Positions 18,317 through 26,723 of a stretch of DNA of 64,000 nt are shown here, in pieces. The notes under the pieces are model-generated. The model had not been told where the DNA came from, made no database searches, and saw nothing but the letters and a program-made list of their open reading frames with translations. Where the stretch lies: NCBI RefSeq assembly GCF_026011735.1, contig NZ_BRVN01000008.1, positions 82,455 to 146,454 of the forward strand. The letters are read 5' to 3'. This DNA is from Dietzia sp. NCCP-2495. GTDB taxonomy: Bacteria; Actinomycetota; Actinomycetes; Mycobacteriales; Mycobacteriaceae. Position 1 is the first letter of the stretch. Each line of letters opens with the position of its first letter. The position numbers were made by a program, and so were the translations under genes.

Positions 18317-19431
18317 GCAACTCCACGGCCAACACACTGACCGTCGATCTCGGCGCCCCGCGCGCGAGGCTCGTCGCCGGTGATCTCGGCGATGTCCCGG
18401 TGAAGGATCTCGTCGCGGTGATCGACTCGATCGCCGCACGGGCCTCCGCCCTCGATCGCGCCGACGTGGACCTGAGGGAGGACATCATCACCCTTGCCGG
18501 ACTCGGTCTCTTCGACGTCGACCGCACACCGGTCTCCGTTGCTGCGACGATCATCGAAGCGGTGTCGACGGAGAGCATGGCCGTGGCGTTCGCATCCTGG
18601 GCGCAGCGGATGACCGCCGCGTACCTCCGGCACGCCGCCGACCGGTCGGAGACCGCACAGCGCACGTACCGCGACGTGGCAGACGGACGGCGTCCGGGCG
18701 TCACCGGCATGGCCGCCGCGCAGCGCCAGGCCGTGGGGCTGGGAGACGTGCCCATCACGGCCACCCCGGTCGAGGGCGGGTACCGGATCGACGGACCCAT
18801 CGCGTGGGCCTCCAACGTCTACCCGGACAGCACCATCGTCCTGGCGGCCAACACCGAAGACGGCCGGAGCCTGGTCCTCACCTTCGAGGGCTCGGCGCCA
18901 GGCGTGGAGATCCGGACGGCTCCGGACCTGCTCGCACTCAACGCGACGGCGTCCACGATGATCGGGCTCAACGGGGTGTTCGTCCCGGACGCCCAGATCC
19001 TGGGTGAGGACCTCCCGGACTTCCTGTCCGGCGTCCGCCCGCAGTTCCTCATCCTGCAGGCCGCGTTCTGCTCCGGCGTCGGGGCGCGTTCACTCACCGA
19101 GGCCGAGAAGCGTCTGCAGGGCCTGGGCGAGTTCTACGCCGATGAGCACTCCGCGCTGGTCGCCCGTCACGACCACATGCATGCTGAGCTGCATCGTCTA
19201 GCGGCCGCGCCCGGAGACGGTGAGCTGTCGGACCTGCTCCTGTTGCGCCTCGACGGCGCCGAGATCGCGCCCGCCGCGACCCGGCTCGAGGCGGTCCTCT
19301 GCGGCGGGATGGGTTACGCGCAGGGCGCCCCCGCCAACCGCCGGATGCGTGAGGCGGCGTTCCTGCCCGTGCAGTCGCCGTCGCAGTCCCAGCTCCGGTG
19401 GGAGCTGGAGCGACTGGGGATCGTCGCGTGA
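18313..19431 (+). CDS. acyl-CoA dehydrogenase-like flavoprotein
   Basis: 372 residues. It aligns with the acyl-CoA dehydrogenase/DszC-type flavin monooxygenase superfamily: helical N-terminus, middle beta domain (VEGGYRIDGPIAWASNVYPDSTIVLAANT), and a C-terminal helical domain ending CGGMGYAQGAPANRRMREAAFL, the region that contacts FAD across the dimer. The usual catalytic glutamate context is not recognisable. Operon partners form a nitrate/sulfonate/taurine-type importer, which suggests an oxidative step on an imported compound; the compound is unknown. ATGA overlap upstream, GTGA overlap downstream. Confidence 0.7.
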   Translation: MSNSTANTLTVDLGAPRARLVAGDLGDVPVKDLVAVIDSIAARASALDRADVDLREDIITLAGLGLFDVDRTPVSVAATIIEAVSTESMAVAFASWAQRMTAAYLRHAADRSETAQRTYRDVADGRRPGVTGMAAAQRQAVGLGDVPITATPVEGGYRIDGPIAWASNVYPDSTIVLAANTEDGRSLVLTFEGSAPGVEIRTAPDLLALNATASTMIGLNGVFVPDAQILGEDLPDFLSGVRPQFLILQAAFCSGVGARSLTEAEKRLQGLGEFYADEHSALVARHDHMHAELHRLAAAPGDGELSDLLLLRLDGAEIAPAATRLEAVLCGGMGYAQGAPANRRMREAAFLPVQSPSQSQLRWELERLGIVA

Positions 19432-20174
19432 CCTCCGTCCTCGAACGCCCGGTCACCGTCAGCGTGACCGGGCTCCGGCACCGTCTCCCCGGTGGGCGGC
19501 AGCTGTTCGACGATCTCGAGCTCCGCGTCCGGGCGGGCGAGTCCCTCGTCCTGCTCGGCCCGTCCGGCGTCGGCAAGTCGACCCTGCTGCGCTTCCTCGC
19601 CGGGCTCGAACGACCTGCTGGCGGCGAGCTGCAAATCGGGACGCGGCACGAGTCGAGCGTCGACGCCCACTCGTACGCGGTCGTCTTCCAGAAGCCGTTG
19701 CTCTACCCGTGGCTGACAGTGCGGGAGAACGTCGCACTCGGCGGACGGTTCCGCGCGCTGCGCGATCGAGTCGACGGTGCCCACGTCGACGAGCTGCTCG
19801 AGCACTTCGGTATCGCCGAATTGGCCGACTCACGTCCGGATCAGATCTCCGGGGGGCAGGCCCAGCGTGTCGCGGTGGTCCGTGCTGCGGCGACCCGTCC
19901 TGAGATCCTCCTCCTCGACGAGCCGTTCAGCGCACTGGACCCGGTGACTCGCTCGGATTCCCAGCGTTGGTTGGTCGACGTGACCGCCGAGCTCGGCGTC
20001 ACCACGGTCATGGTGACCCACGACGTCGACGAGGCGTTGATCGTCGGTTCGCGTATCGCCCTGCTCGGGTCCTCCGGCAGGGTGCAGCAGGAGTGGATCA
20101 ACCCGTCGCACGGCACGTCCGACTCGGCTCCCGCTCTCCGCGAGGAGATCCTGGCCGCATACCGGACGGCCTGA
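19428..20174 (+). CDS. ABC importer ATP-binding protein (SsuB/TauB/NrtD type)
   Basis: 248 residues from a GTG that overlaps the previous stop. Canonical nucleotide-binding domain: Walker A GPSGVGKST, Q-loop VVFQKPLLYPWLTV, signature ISGGQAQRVAVVRAAA, Walker B ILLLDEPFSALD and switch VMVTHDVDEAL. It energises import through the permease at 21371. All key residues are present. Confidence 0.88.
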   Translation: MTSVLERPVTVSVTGLRHRLPGGRQLFDDLELRVRAGESLVLLGPSGVGKSTLLRFLAGLERPAGGELQIGTRHESSVDAHSYAVVFQKPLLYPWLTVRENVALGGRFRALRDRVDGAHVDELLEHFGIAELADSRPDQISGGQAQRVAVVRAAATRPEILLLDEPFSALDPVTRSDSQRWLVDVTAELGVTTVMVTHDVDEALIVGSRIALLGSSGRVQQEWINPSHGTSDSAPALREEILAAYRTA

Positions 20175-20182
20175 TCCGCGCG

Positions 20183-21370
20183 ATGGCTGCAGATCCCGGG
20201 ACCCGAGGTCCCGTCCTCGACAGGCGTTCGCTGCTCCGCGCCGGCGGTGCGGTCGCCGTGGGCGCAGGTGCGCTCGGGGGAGCGGCGACGCTCGCCGACC
20301 TCGTCGCGGCGGCCACCACCTCGCGGGGCGTGGCGACCGAGGACCTGCGTATCGGGTACCTCCCGATCACCGACGCCGCGCCGTTGCTCGTCGCCCACGG
20401 CGACGGGTACTTCGAGCAGCAGAAAATCATCGTCGGAAGGCCGGTGCTCTTCCGCTCCTGGTCGTCCCTGATGGAGGCGTTTCTCACCCGGCAGGTCGAC
20501 CTCATCCACCTGCTCATGCCCTCGGCCGTGCAACTGCGCTACGTCCTCGGTGCGGACGTGAAGGTCGTCAGCTGGAATCACACCGGCGGTGGCGCGGTGA
20601 CCGTCGCCCCCCACATCTCCGACATCTCGGAGCTCGCCGGAACCCAGGTGGCGATCCCCGGGTGGTGGTCGATCCACAACATGCTCCTGCAGCGCGTGCT
20701 GCGCGCCCGGGGGCTCACCCCGGTCGCCCGGAAGGCACCCAGTCGTTCAGAGGGCACCGTCGAGCTGGTCGTCATGGGCCCGTCGGACATGATCCCCGCA
20801 CTGGCGACCGGGTCGATCTCCGCGTTCACCGTGGCCGATCCGTTCAACGCCGGCGCCGTGGCCCGGGGCGTCGGCAGGCTCCACATGCTCCTCGACGAAG
20901 TCTGGCGTGACCACGCCTGCTGTGTCACGGTCATGCACGAGGACCTCATCGACACGCGACCCGATACCGCCCAGGCACTGATCGACGCGGCCGTCGCGTC
21001 TCAGATCGGTATCCGGGCGGACCGGACCGGGGCCGCCGCGATCCTGTCCGGGAAGGGCTATCTCCCACAGCCGCCCAGGGCCGTCGAGGTGGCGATGGCC
21101 GGGTCCGTTCCGGATCCGACCGGCGGTCCCGACCGCCCCCGCATCGACTTCCACCCGTATCCCTTCCCGAGCTTCACCGAGGAGCTGGTACGGCAGATGC
21201 GGCAGACGGTCGTCGACGGCGAGACCGGGTTCCTCGACGGACTCGACCCGTCCTCCGTCCACCGTGAGCTCGTCGACGACCGCTTCGTCCGGGCCACCAT
21301 CCGGCGTCATGGGGGACCGGCTGCGCTCGGACTGCCCGCCTCGCTCACCCGACACGAACGGTTGATCTAG
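20183..21370 (+). CDS. Tat-exported ABC substrate-binding protein (SsuA/NMT1-like)
   Basis: 395 residues from ATG 20183. The N-terminus carries a twin-arginine signal (LDRRSLLRAGGAVAVGAGA, residues 12-30) and no lipobox. The mature part is a periplasmic-type binding protein of the nitrate/sulfonate/taurine class: LRIGYLPITDAAPLLVAHGDGYFEQQKI, GAVTVAPHISDISELAGTQVAIP. It delivers substrate to the permease encoded directly downstream (stop TAG abuts the next ATG). Tat export implies that the protein folds, or binds its ligand or a cofactor, before secretion. Ligand unknown. Confidence 0.8.
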   Translation: MAADPGTRGPVLDRRSLLRAGGAVAVGAGALGGAATLADLVAAATTSRGVATEDLRIGYLPITDAAPLLVAHGDGYFEQQKIIVGRPVLFRSWSSLMEAFLTRQVDLIHLLMPSAVQLRYVLGADVKVVSWNHTGGGAVTVAPHISDISELAGTQVAIPGWWSIHNMLLQRVLRARGLTPVARKAPSRSEGTVELVVMGPSDMIPALATGSISAFTVADPFNAGAVARGVGRLHMLLDEVWRDHACCVTVMHEDLIDTRPDTAQALIDAAVASQIGIRADRTGAAAILSGKGYLPQPPRAVEVAMAGSVPDPTGGPDRPRIDFHPYPFPSFTEELVRQMRQTVVDGETGFLDGLDPSSVHRELVDDRFVRATIRRHGGPAALGLPASLTRHERLI

Positions 21371-22279
21371 ATGACTCCCACGCACACCACGTCCCCTGAC
21401 GGGGACGGATTCGGCACGGGCCAGCTGGCGGTGTCGCATGCCGAAGGGGCAACGACCGACGGAGTGGGCTCCACCGGTACTTCACGTCGCCGGGGTGGCA
21501 GCCGCAGTTCCGGATCGTCGGCGATCAGCGGGTTCGCCGTCCGCTGGAGTGCCGGACTCCTGGGACTGCTCGTGGGTCTGGGGATCTGGTTCCTGCTCAC
21601 CTCGGGTCTGGTCACCGATGACCCGGTGATCAGCGGGATGTCGCCGGTCAAGACGATCGCCGGCCTGGGCGACCTGTTGGACCGCGGTGTATTGCTCTCC
21701 GATGCCGGAGTCAGCCTCTACCGCCTGGTGGCGGGGCTGGCGCTGGCGGCGCTGCTGGGTATCCCGCTCGGATTGTGGCTGGGACTCCGCCGCGGCGCCG
21801 AGGCAGTGGCAGGCCCGCTCGTCCAGTTCCTCCGGATGATCTCGCCCCTCTCGTGGGCGCCGGTCGCGATCGCGGTGTTCGGTATCGGCAACGAGCCGGT
21901 GATCTTCCTCGTGGCCGCGGCGGCGGTGTGGCCCATCATGCTCTCGACCTCCGCGGGCGTCCACGCCATGGACCCCGGGTACGTCGACGTGGCCCGGACG
22001 ATGGGCGCGAGCAGCTGGGAACGGTTGACGCGGGTCATCATCCCGGCCGTCCGGCCCTCGATCCTCGGCGGCGTCCGCATGGCACTGGGCACGGCGTGGA
22101 TCGTGCTGGTCCCCGCCGAGATGCTCGGTGTCCGGTCAGGCCTGGGGTATCAGATCCTCAACGCGCGCGATCAGCTCGCCTATGACCAGGTGATGGCCGT
22201 GATCCTCGTGATCGGCGTCCTGGGATTCGCGCTCGACTCCCTGTCGCGGCTGCTGCTGCATGGCCGTTCAGTTCGCTGA
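21371..22279 (+). CDS. ABC importer permease (SsuC/TauC type)
   Basis: 302 residues. A hydrophilic Gly/Ser/Thr-rich N-terminal tail of about 55 residues precedes six transmembrane segments. The binding-protein-dependent transport EAA loop is EVARTMGASSWERLTRVIIPAVRPSILGGVRMALG-like (here DVARTMGASSWERL ... PAVRPSILGG). Last gene of the five-gene operon; starts immediately after the binding protein. Confidence 0.85.
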   Translation: MTPTHTTSPDGDGFGTGQLAVSHAEGATTDGVGSTGTSRRRGGSRSSGSSAISGFAVRWSAGLLGLLVGLGIWFLLTSGLVTDDPVISGMSPVKTIAGLGDLLDRGVLLSDAGVSLYRLVAGLALAALLGIPLGLWLGLRRGAEAVAGPLVQFLRMISPLSWAPVAIAVFGIGNEPVIFLVAAAAVWPIMLSTSAGVHAMDPGYVDVARTMGASSWERLTRVIIPAVRPSILGGVRMALGTAWIVLVPAEMLGVRSGLGYQILNARDQLAYDQVMAVILVIGVLGFALDSLSRLLLHGRSVR

Positions 22280-22369
22280 CCGGCGCGGGTGGTCCGGCAG
22301 AGCCGACGAGACCGCAGAGCCGCCGACTCCGCGTGGCCGCCGGCGACGGTGGTCGGAGCGGTTCGACGG

Positions 22370-22648
22370 TCAGTGGTTTCGGAGAGCTTCGATCAGGTCG
22401 TTCTTGTTCATTGAGGACCGTCCCTCGATGTCCAGTTCGCGGGCTCGCTGGCGTAGGTCGTCCACGGTCCAGTCGTCGTAGGAGCCCGCTTCGCCACCGC
22501 GGCGACCCACCTTGGAGCGGGACGTGTTGGCGGAAGCGTTGGCGATCCGCGCGGCCTTCTCCTTGCTCGCGCCGTCCTCGCGCAACGCGTCGTAGACCTC
22601 CTCGTCCTTGACGCTGGAGGAACTCTGGTCTGACGTGTTCCGGGGCAT
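22370..22648 (-). CDS. small Rho_N-domain (SAP-like) protein
   Basis: 92 residues from ATG 22648 with a GGAGG site. The N-terminal half is basic and Ser/Ala-rich (KEKAARIANASANTSRSKVGRRGG). The C-terminal half is a Rho-terminator N-terminal/SAP fold: YDDWTVDDLRQRARELDIEGRSSMNKNDLIEALRNH. Such proteins occur alone in actinobacteria and are thought to bind nucleic acid; no role has been settled. Convergent with the ABC operon. Confidence 0.8.
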   Translation of the reverse strand: MPRNTSDQSSSSVKDEEVYDALREDGASKEKAARIANASANTSRSKVGRRGGEAGSYDDWTVDDLRQRARELDIEGRSSMNKNDLIEALRNH

Positions 22649-22748
22649 CCTGGCCTCCTGTCGTCGAGTCGGGTGCTCGCCCTCGGGTTTAACAGGTAGC
22701 GGCCGATTCCGCGACCGGTCGGCGCCGGAACCCGATGCCCCGCAGCTC

Positions 22749-23231
22749 TTAACCGCGGACCAGCTCGGAGCGCAGGTGATGGGTCAGTGGTTGTCCCACC
22801 GCGGCCATCGCGAACGTGGTGGTGAGTCGGTCGCCGACGAGTTCGTAGCGACGGTGGGTCGACGTGACCTGCTTGGCGCTCGCGCTGTTCATCACGCTGG
22901 CGCGGAACTCGAGCACCACCGAATCGCCGTCGACGGTGAGGGTGCCTTCGCAGAGTTCGGTCTGCCCGGTGGGCTGGGCGAGGATCAGCTCGGCGGTCCC
23001 GTCGCCGGGGATGCGCAGGTAGCCGGTCTCCGTGTGCATGGGGTTACCCGCCGGCCCGCGGGTCTTCTGCACGAAGTGGAGGAACGGTTTGCCGACGTCG
23101 GTGAAGGTGACCTCCTCGCTGTAGGAGAAGTCCTCGATCGTCGGATACGAGCCGCTGCCCTGCCCCTTCCAGGTGCCGAGCAAGGGGGAGACGGGGGAGA
23201 GGTTCGTGGCGAGCGACGAGGCGGTGTCCAT
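22749..23231 (-). CDS. nitrobindin-type heme-binding beta-barrel protein
   Basis: 160 residues, the typical length. A ten-stranded barrel of the FABP-like/THAP4 family: hallmark LLGTWKGQGSGSYPTIEDFSY near the N-terminus, PFLHFVQKTRG and a C-terminal LTHHLRSELVR containing the proximal histidine that binds ferric heme. Homologues in mycobacteria and humans isomerise peroxynitrite to nitrate. Monocistronic. Confidence 0.88.
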   Translation of the reverse strand: MDTASSLATNLSPVSPLLGTWKGQGSGSYPTIEDFSYSEEVTFTDVGKPFLHFVQKTRGPAGNPMHTETGYLRIPGDGTAELILAQPTGQTELCEGTLTVDGDSVVLEFRASVMNSASAKQVTSTHRRYELVGDRLTTTFAMAAVGQPLTHHLRSELVRG

Positions 23232-23281
23232 GCCCTGAAGCGTAGGTCACCGGGGAGGAGGTGACGACGACGGCGACGGGG

Positions 23282-23809
23282 TCACCTGTCCCAGAACGGT
23301 TCCCCGGAGGAGTCGAGCCGTATTCCCTCGCTCGGATTGTGGGGGACGATCTCGCCGGTGTGCATGAGGTGTCCGACGGACAGACCGTGCATCGTCGTCA
23401 CCACATCCGCCACCACCCGACGGTGACACCGCCACCACACCGACTCCGAACACATGACGGCGGTGCGTCTGCTGCGGGCATCCGCCACGACCCGGTCCAG
23501 CGCGGTGCGGAACTCCGGTGTCCGCGTCCATGCGGAGTAGGCGCGGAACGCCTCGACCCGCCACCAGGTGTCCGGCGAGGCCCGCCGTTGCGCGGCGGTG
23601 AGGCTGCGCCGCCCGCCCAGGTCCTCTTCCCAGCGGTAGTCGATCCCGGCGTCCCGGGTGATCTCGGGAACCGCGCCCCTGGACGCGGCCTCGTTGGCGC
23701 GACTGCCGGGGAACCGTCGGATGTCCACGAGGAGTTCGACGCCGGCACCGGTGAGGAGGGCGGCGAGCTGGTCGCGGTCCAGGCGTCCGTGGCCGACGGT
23801 GAGCAGCAT
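23282..23809 (-). CDS. DUF488 domain protein
   Basis: 175 residues from ATG 23809, overlapping the stop of the upstream DUF808 gene (TGATG). DUF488 marks: LLTVGHGRLDRDQLAALL, VELLVDIRRFPGSRAN, and a CSESVWWRCHRRVVADVV segment with the conserved Cys/Arg. Family members are uncharacterised, with a fold suggesting nucleic-acid or nucleotide chemistry. A shorter relative of the DprA-neighbour DUF488 proteins. Confidence 0.8.
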   Translation of the reverse strand: MLLTVGHGRLDRDQLAALLTGAGVELLVDIRRFPGSRANEAASRGAVPEITRDAGIDYRWEEDLGGRRSLTAAQRRASPDTWWRVEAFRAYSAWTRTPEFRTALDRVVADARSRRTAVMCSESVWWRCHRRVVADVVTTMHGLSVGHLMHTGEIVPHNPSEGIRLDSSGEPFWDR

Positions 23810-24789
23810 CAGTGCCCGGCGTCCTCGGTTTCGCCCCTGGTCATGCTGTCTTCCTTGCGCTTGCTCTTGCCCTTGCGCGAGGGGAGGAGGTGGAGGACGG
23901 CCACCACGACAGCGCCCACCAGCAGACCGAAGATCAGCGAGCAGACCGTGTTGATGAGCCAGCTCAGGGCCGCGCCGACACCGGCGATGCCCTGCGCGGG
24001 ATCGGCCAGGACGTGGACCAGGTGGTACGGCGCGGTCACGCCGAGCTCGTCGAGTCCCACCAGGAGGATGTGACCGCCGACCCAGAGCATCGCGAGCATG
24101 CCGACGAACGAGATCACGGCGAGCACCGTCGGCATGGCGTTGACGAGCCCGGTACCGAACCTGCTCAGTCCACCGGACCCCGTGCGCGCCAGATGCAGCC
24201 CTATGTCGTCCATCTTCACGATCACGGCCACGACGCCGTAGACGAGGGCGGTGATGCCCAGGCCCACCACCACGAGGATCACGGCCCTCGACAGGAACGG
24301 CTCGTCGGCCACCTCGTTGAGGGCGATCACCATGATCTCGGCGCTGAGGATGAAGTCGGTGGTCACCGCGCCGCGCACCATGCGTTTCTCGGCATCCGGG
24401 CCCTTGTCCGCGACCGGCACCGACTCCTCGTGGTGCCCGGAGACCTTCTCCCAGACCTTCTCGGCGCCCTCGTAACAGAGGTAGAGCCCGCCGCACATGA
24501 GGATGGGAGTGAGGATCCACGGGACGAACTGGCTGAGCAGCAGGGCAAAGACGATGATGATCGCCTTGTTGCCCAGGGAGCCCAACGCGATCTTGCGGAT
24601 GATCGGCAACTCGCGTTTCGGTTCCACCCCCTGCACGTACTGCGGGGTCACCGCGGTGTCGTCCACCACGACACCGGCGGCCTTGACCGAGGCGCGCCCG
24701 GCAGCGGCGGCGACGTCGTCGGAGCTCGCCGCCGCCATCTTGGCGAGCACTGCGATGTCGTCGAGCAGGGCGGCGAGTCCTCCGGCCAT
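23809..24789 (-). CDS. DUF808 (YedI-like) membrane protein
   Basis: 326 residues. Starts AGGLAALLDDIAVLAKMAAASSDDVAAAAGRASVKAAGVVVDD, the diagnostic N-terminus of DUF808, followed by 7-8 transmembrane segments and a basic C-terminal tail (PSRKGKSKRKED). Function unknown throughout the family. Translationally coupled to DUF488 downstream. Confidence 0.88.
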   Translation of the reverse strand: MAGGLAALLDDIAVLAKMAAASSDDVAAAAGRASVKAAGVVVDDTAVTPQYVQGVEPKRELPIIRKIALGSLGNKAIIIVFALLLSQFVPWILTPILMCGGLYLCYEGAEKVWEKVSGHHEESVPVADKGPDAEKRMVRGAVTTDFILSAEIMVIALNEVADEPFLSRAVILVVVGLGITALVYGVVAVIVKMDDIGLHLARTGSGGLSRFGTGLVNAMPTVLAVISFVGMLAMLWVGGHILLVGLDELGVTAPYHLVHVLADPAQGIAGVGAALSWLINTVCSLIFGLLVGAVVVAVLHLLPSRKGKSKRKEDSMTRGETEDAGH

Positions 24790-25012
24790 TGGTTCCTCAC
24801 TTCTCGTGCGCGGAGAACGATCCGCACTGGCGTGCCCGGGCCCTGCGCTCTGGCGTGAGCGGGGGATCCGCGGCTTCTTCTGGTCCGGCCGTCAACTACC
24901 GGATCAGCACAGCGTAGCGCCGTGGGCCACCGCCTGTGGCCGACGCGCCTGCACGCGGAACGGGTGACCCGGGGACGCCCGCACGCCCGAACGCACGCTC
25001 GGACGCTCGGCG

Positions 25013-25891
25013 TCACCCATCCACGGCGTCGAGGACCCACCGCAGCATGCCGACCCCGGCCCTGCCCAGCGTGATACCCGCGGAAAGGGAGTTCATCGGA
25101 CCGTCCGGCAGCCAGAGCATCCTCCGCGCCCACCCGGGCAGCGCGGCCACCGCGCCGTACCGGAGTATCAGGTACGCCGGCGTGTCGATCCGGCCGACCG
25201 GGGGCTCGTCGAGGAGGAAGCGCCGGGCGTCCAGGGTGGCGGGGGAGGGCTCGAGCACCGGGAGGTACTCGTGGAGCGCCGCATCGAGTTCGTCCGCCGT
25301 CCGGGGGACATCGCGCGCACCGAGCATGAGTCTGGTCCGAGCCGACTGCCGCACGTACTCGTCCCGCGCCCGCACCGTCAGCGGCTGCCGGCCGTAGAGC
25401 CGGTGGCACTCGAGAAAGCTCCAGATCTCCGCGACGTGCACCCAGCGCAGGAGGTCGGTTTCGCGGGCGTCGTACGGACGTCCCCGGAAGTCGACACCCA
25501 CGACGGAGCGGTGGACGTGGTTGATTGTGCGGATCAGGTCGGTGGCATCCGAGATCGTGCCGAAAGTGGTGGTGGCGATGAACCCCGCGGTGCGCTGCAG
25601 GCGCCCCCACGGGTCGTTGCGGTAGTCACTGTGATCGGCGACCCCGGCCATCGCGAGCGGATGCAGCGACTGCAGCAGCAGTGCGGTCAGTCCCGCGGCG
25701 AACATCGACGCATCGCCGTTGACCCGGCAGATCGCGTCCCCGGGCGAGTTCCAGCGTTCGCCCTCGGCCTCCCAGATCTGCTGCCGCCGCGCCGCCGCGT
25801 CCTCGCCGGCGATCCGCGACCGCACCACGAGCCCCACCCGGCGTCGGACCCCGGTCAGCGTCCGCGACGCCGTCGTCGTCATCGTCGTCAT
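25013..25891 (-). CDS. DUF2236 oxygenase (MpaB/latex-clearing-protein family)
   Basis: 292 residues from ATG 25891 (a second ATG at 25882). The family fold binds heme b with conserved histidines; visible pieces include GDASMFAAGLTALLLQSLHPLAMAGVADHS, TTTFGT, INHVHRSVVG and WVHVAEIWSFLECHRLYG. Relatives include rubber oxygenase Lcp and the fungal MpaB; many actinobacterial paralogues have no known substrate. No signal peptide seen. Monocistronic; divergent from the CPBP protease gene. Confidence 0.82.
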   Translation of the reverse strand: MTTMTTTASRTLTGVRRRVGLVVRSRIAGEDAAARRQQIWEAEGERWNSPGDAICRVNGDASMFAAGLTALLLQSLHPLAMAGVADHSDYRNDPWGRLQRTAGFIATTTFGTISDATDLIRTINHVHRSVVGVDFRGRPYDARETDLLRWVHVAEIWSFLECHRLYGRQPLTVRARDEYVRQSARTRLMLGARDVPRTADELDAALHEYLPVLEPSPATLDARRFLLDEPPVGRIDTPAYLILRYGAVAALPGWARRMLWLPDGPMNSLSAGITLGRAGVGMLRWVLDAVDG

Positions 25892-25985
25892 GACCCCACC
25901 ACCCGGACACACCACCTCGGCACGAGACGTTGTGTGGGTCACCATATCCTTCGATGTCGCGCCCTCGCGCGGTATCGTCGCGCGA

Positions 25986-26723
25986 ATGAGTTCGCTGTAC
26001 CCGTTCCGGTCCGTCGGTCCTCGTGCGCGGGGGGTGGCCAGGGTCGGGGCGATCCTCGGCGTCCTGGTGGCGATCAACCTCACCGCCAACCTCGCCGGAC
26101 TCGCCCATCGTGAGTGGGTGATCCCGCTGTCGGTCCTGGCGCTGGTGACGGTGGTCAAGCTGCGGGGGATGCACTGGTCGGAGCTCGGTCTGTCTGTCCG
26201 GCACATGCCGCGCGGCCTCGCGTACGGCGTCGCCGCGACGGTGGCGGTCGCCGTGGTCGTCACCGCGGGCTGCCTGATCCCGCTGACGAGCCCGTTCTTC
26301 CTCTCCGAGCGCTATTCGGACCTGCGCATGGCGGTGTTCTCGGCGCTCGTGCTGATCCCGCTCATGACCGTCCTGCCGGAGGAGTTCGCGTTCCGCGGCG
26401 TCCTGCAGGGCGCGCTCGAGCGGACCTTCGGCACCCGCGGGGTGTTCGTCGTGGGATCCGTGGCGTTCGGCCTGTGGCACGTCACCACGTCGCTCGGCCT
26501 GACCTCGGGCAACGCCGGACTGTCCGACCTGCTCGGCACAGGACTCGTCGGACAGCTGGCCGGGGTCGCGCTGGCCGTGGCCGCCACGTCGGTCGCCGGC
26601 GCCGCGTTCATCTGGGTCCGTCGCCACAGCCGCAGTCTGCTCGCGCCGATCGGCCTGCACTGGGCCTTCAACGCCGTGGGTGCGTTGGCCGCCGCCCTCA
26701 CCTGGCGGGCAGTGGCCGGCTGA
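25986..26723 (+). CDS. CPBP-family intramembrane metalloprotease
   Basis: 245 residues, about seven transmembrane helices. Carries the CAAX-protease/bacteriocin-processing motifs: VLPEEFAFRGVLQG (EExxxR), FGLWHVTTS (His) and LHWAFNAVG (HxxxN). The conserved glutamates, arginine and histidines are all present. Substrate unknown. Its 3' end overlaps the convergent MFS gene by 26 bases. Confidence 0.85.
   Translation: MSSLYPFRSVGPRARGVARVGAILGVLVAINLTANLAGLAHREWVIPLSVLALVTVVKLRGMHWSELGLSVRHMPRGLAYGVAATVAVAVVVTAGCLIPLTSPFFLSERYSDLRMAVFSALVLIPLMTVLPEEFAFRGVLQGALERTFGTRGVFVVGSVAFGLWHVTTSLGLTSGNAGLSDLLGTGLVGQLAGVALAVAATSVAGAAFIWVRRHSRSLLAPIGLHWAFNAVGALAAALTWRAVAG

Noticed and set aside
24790..25012. 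Region of CGCACGCCCGAACGCACGCTCGG before DUF2236 stop, looking repeat-like
   Set aside because: Only loosely repeated; no clear stem or unit. Probably terminator-like GC tract, not supported enough to list.
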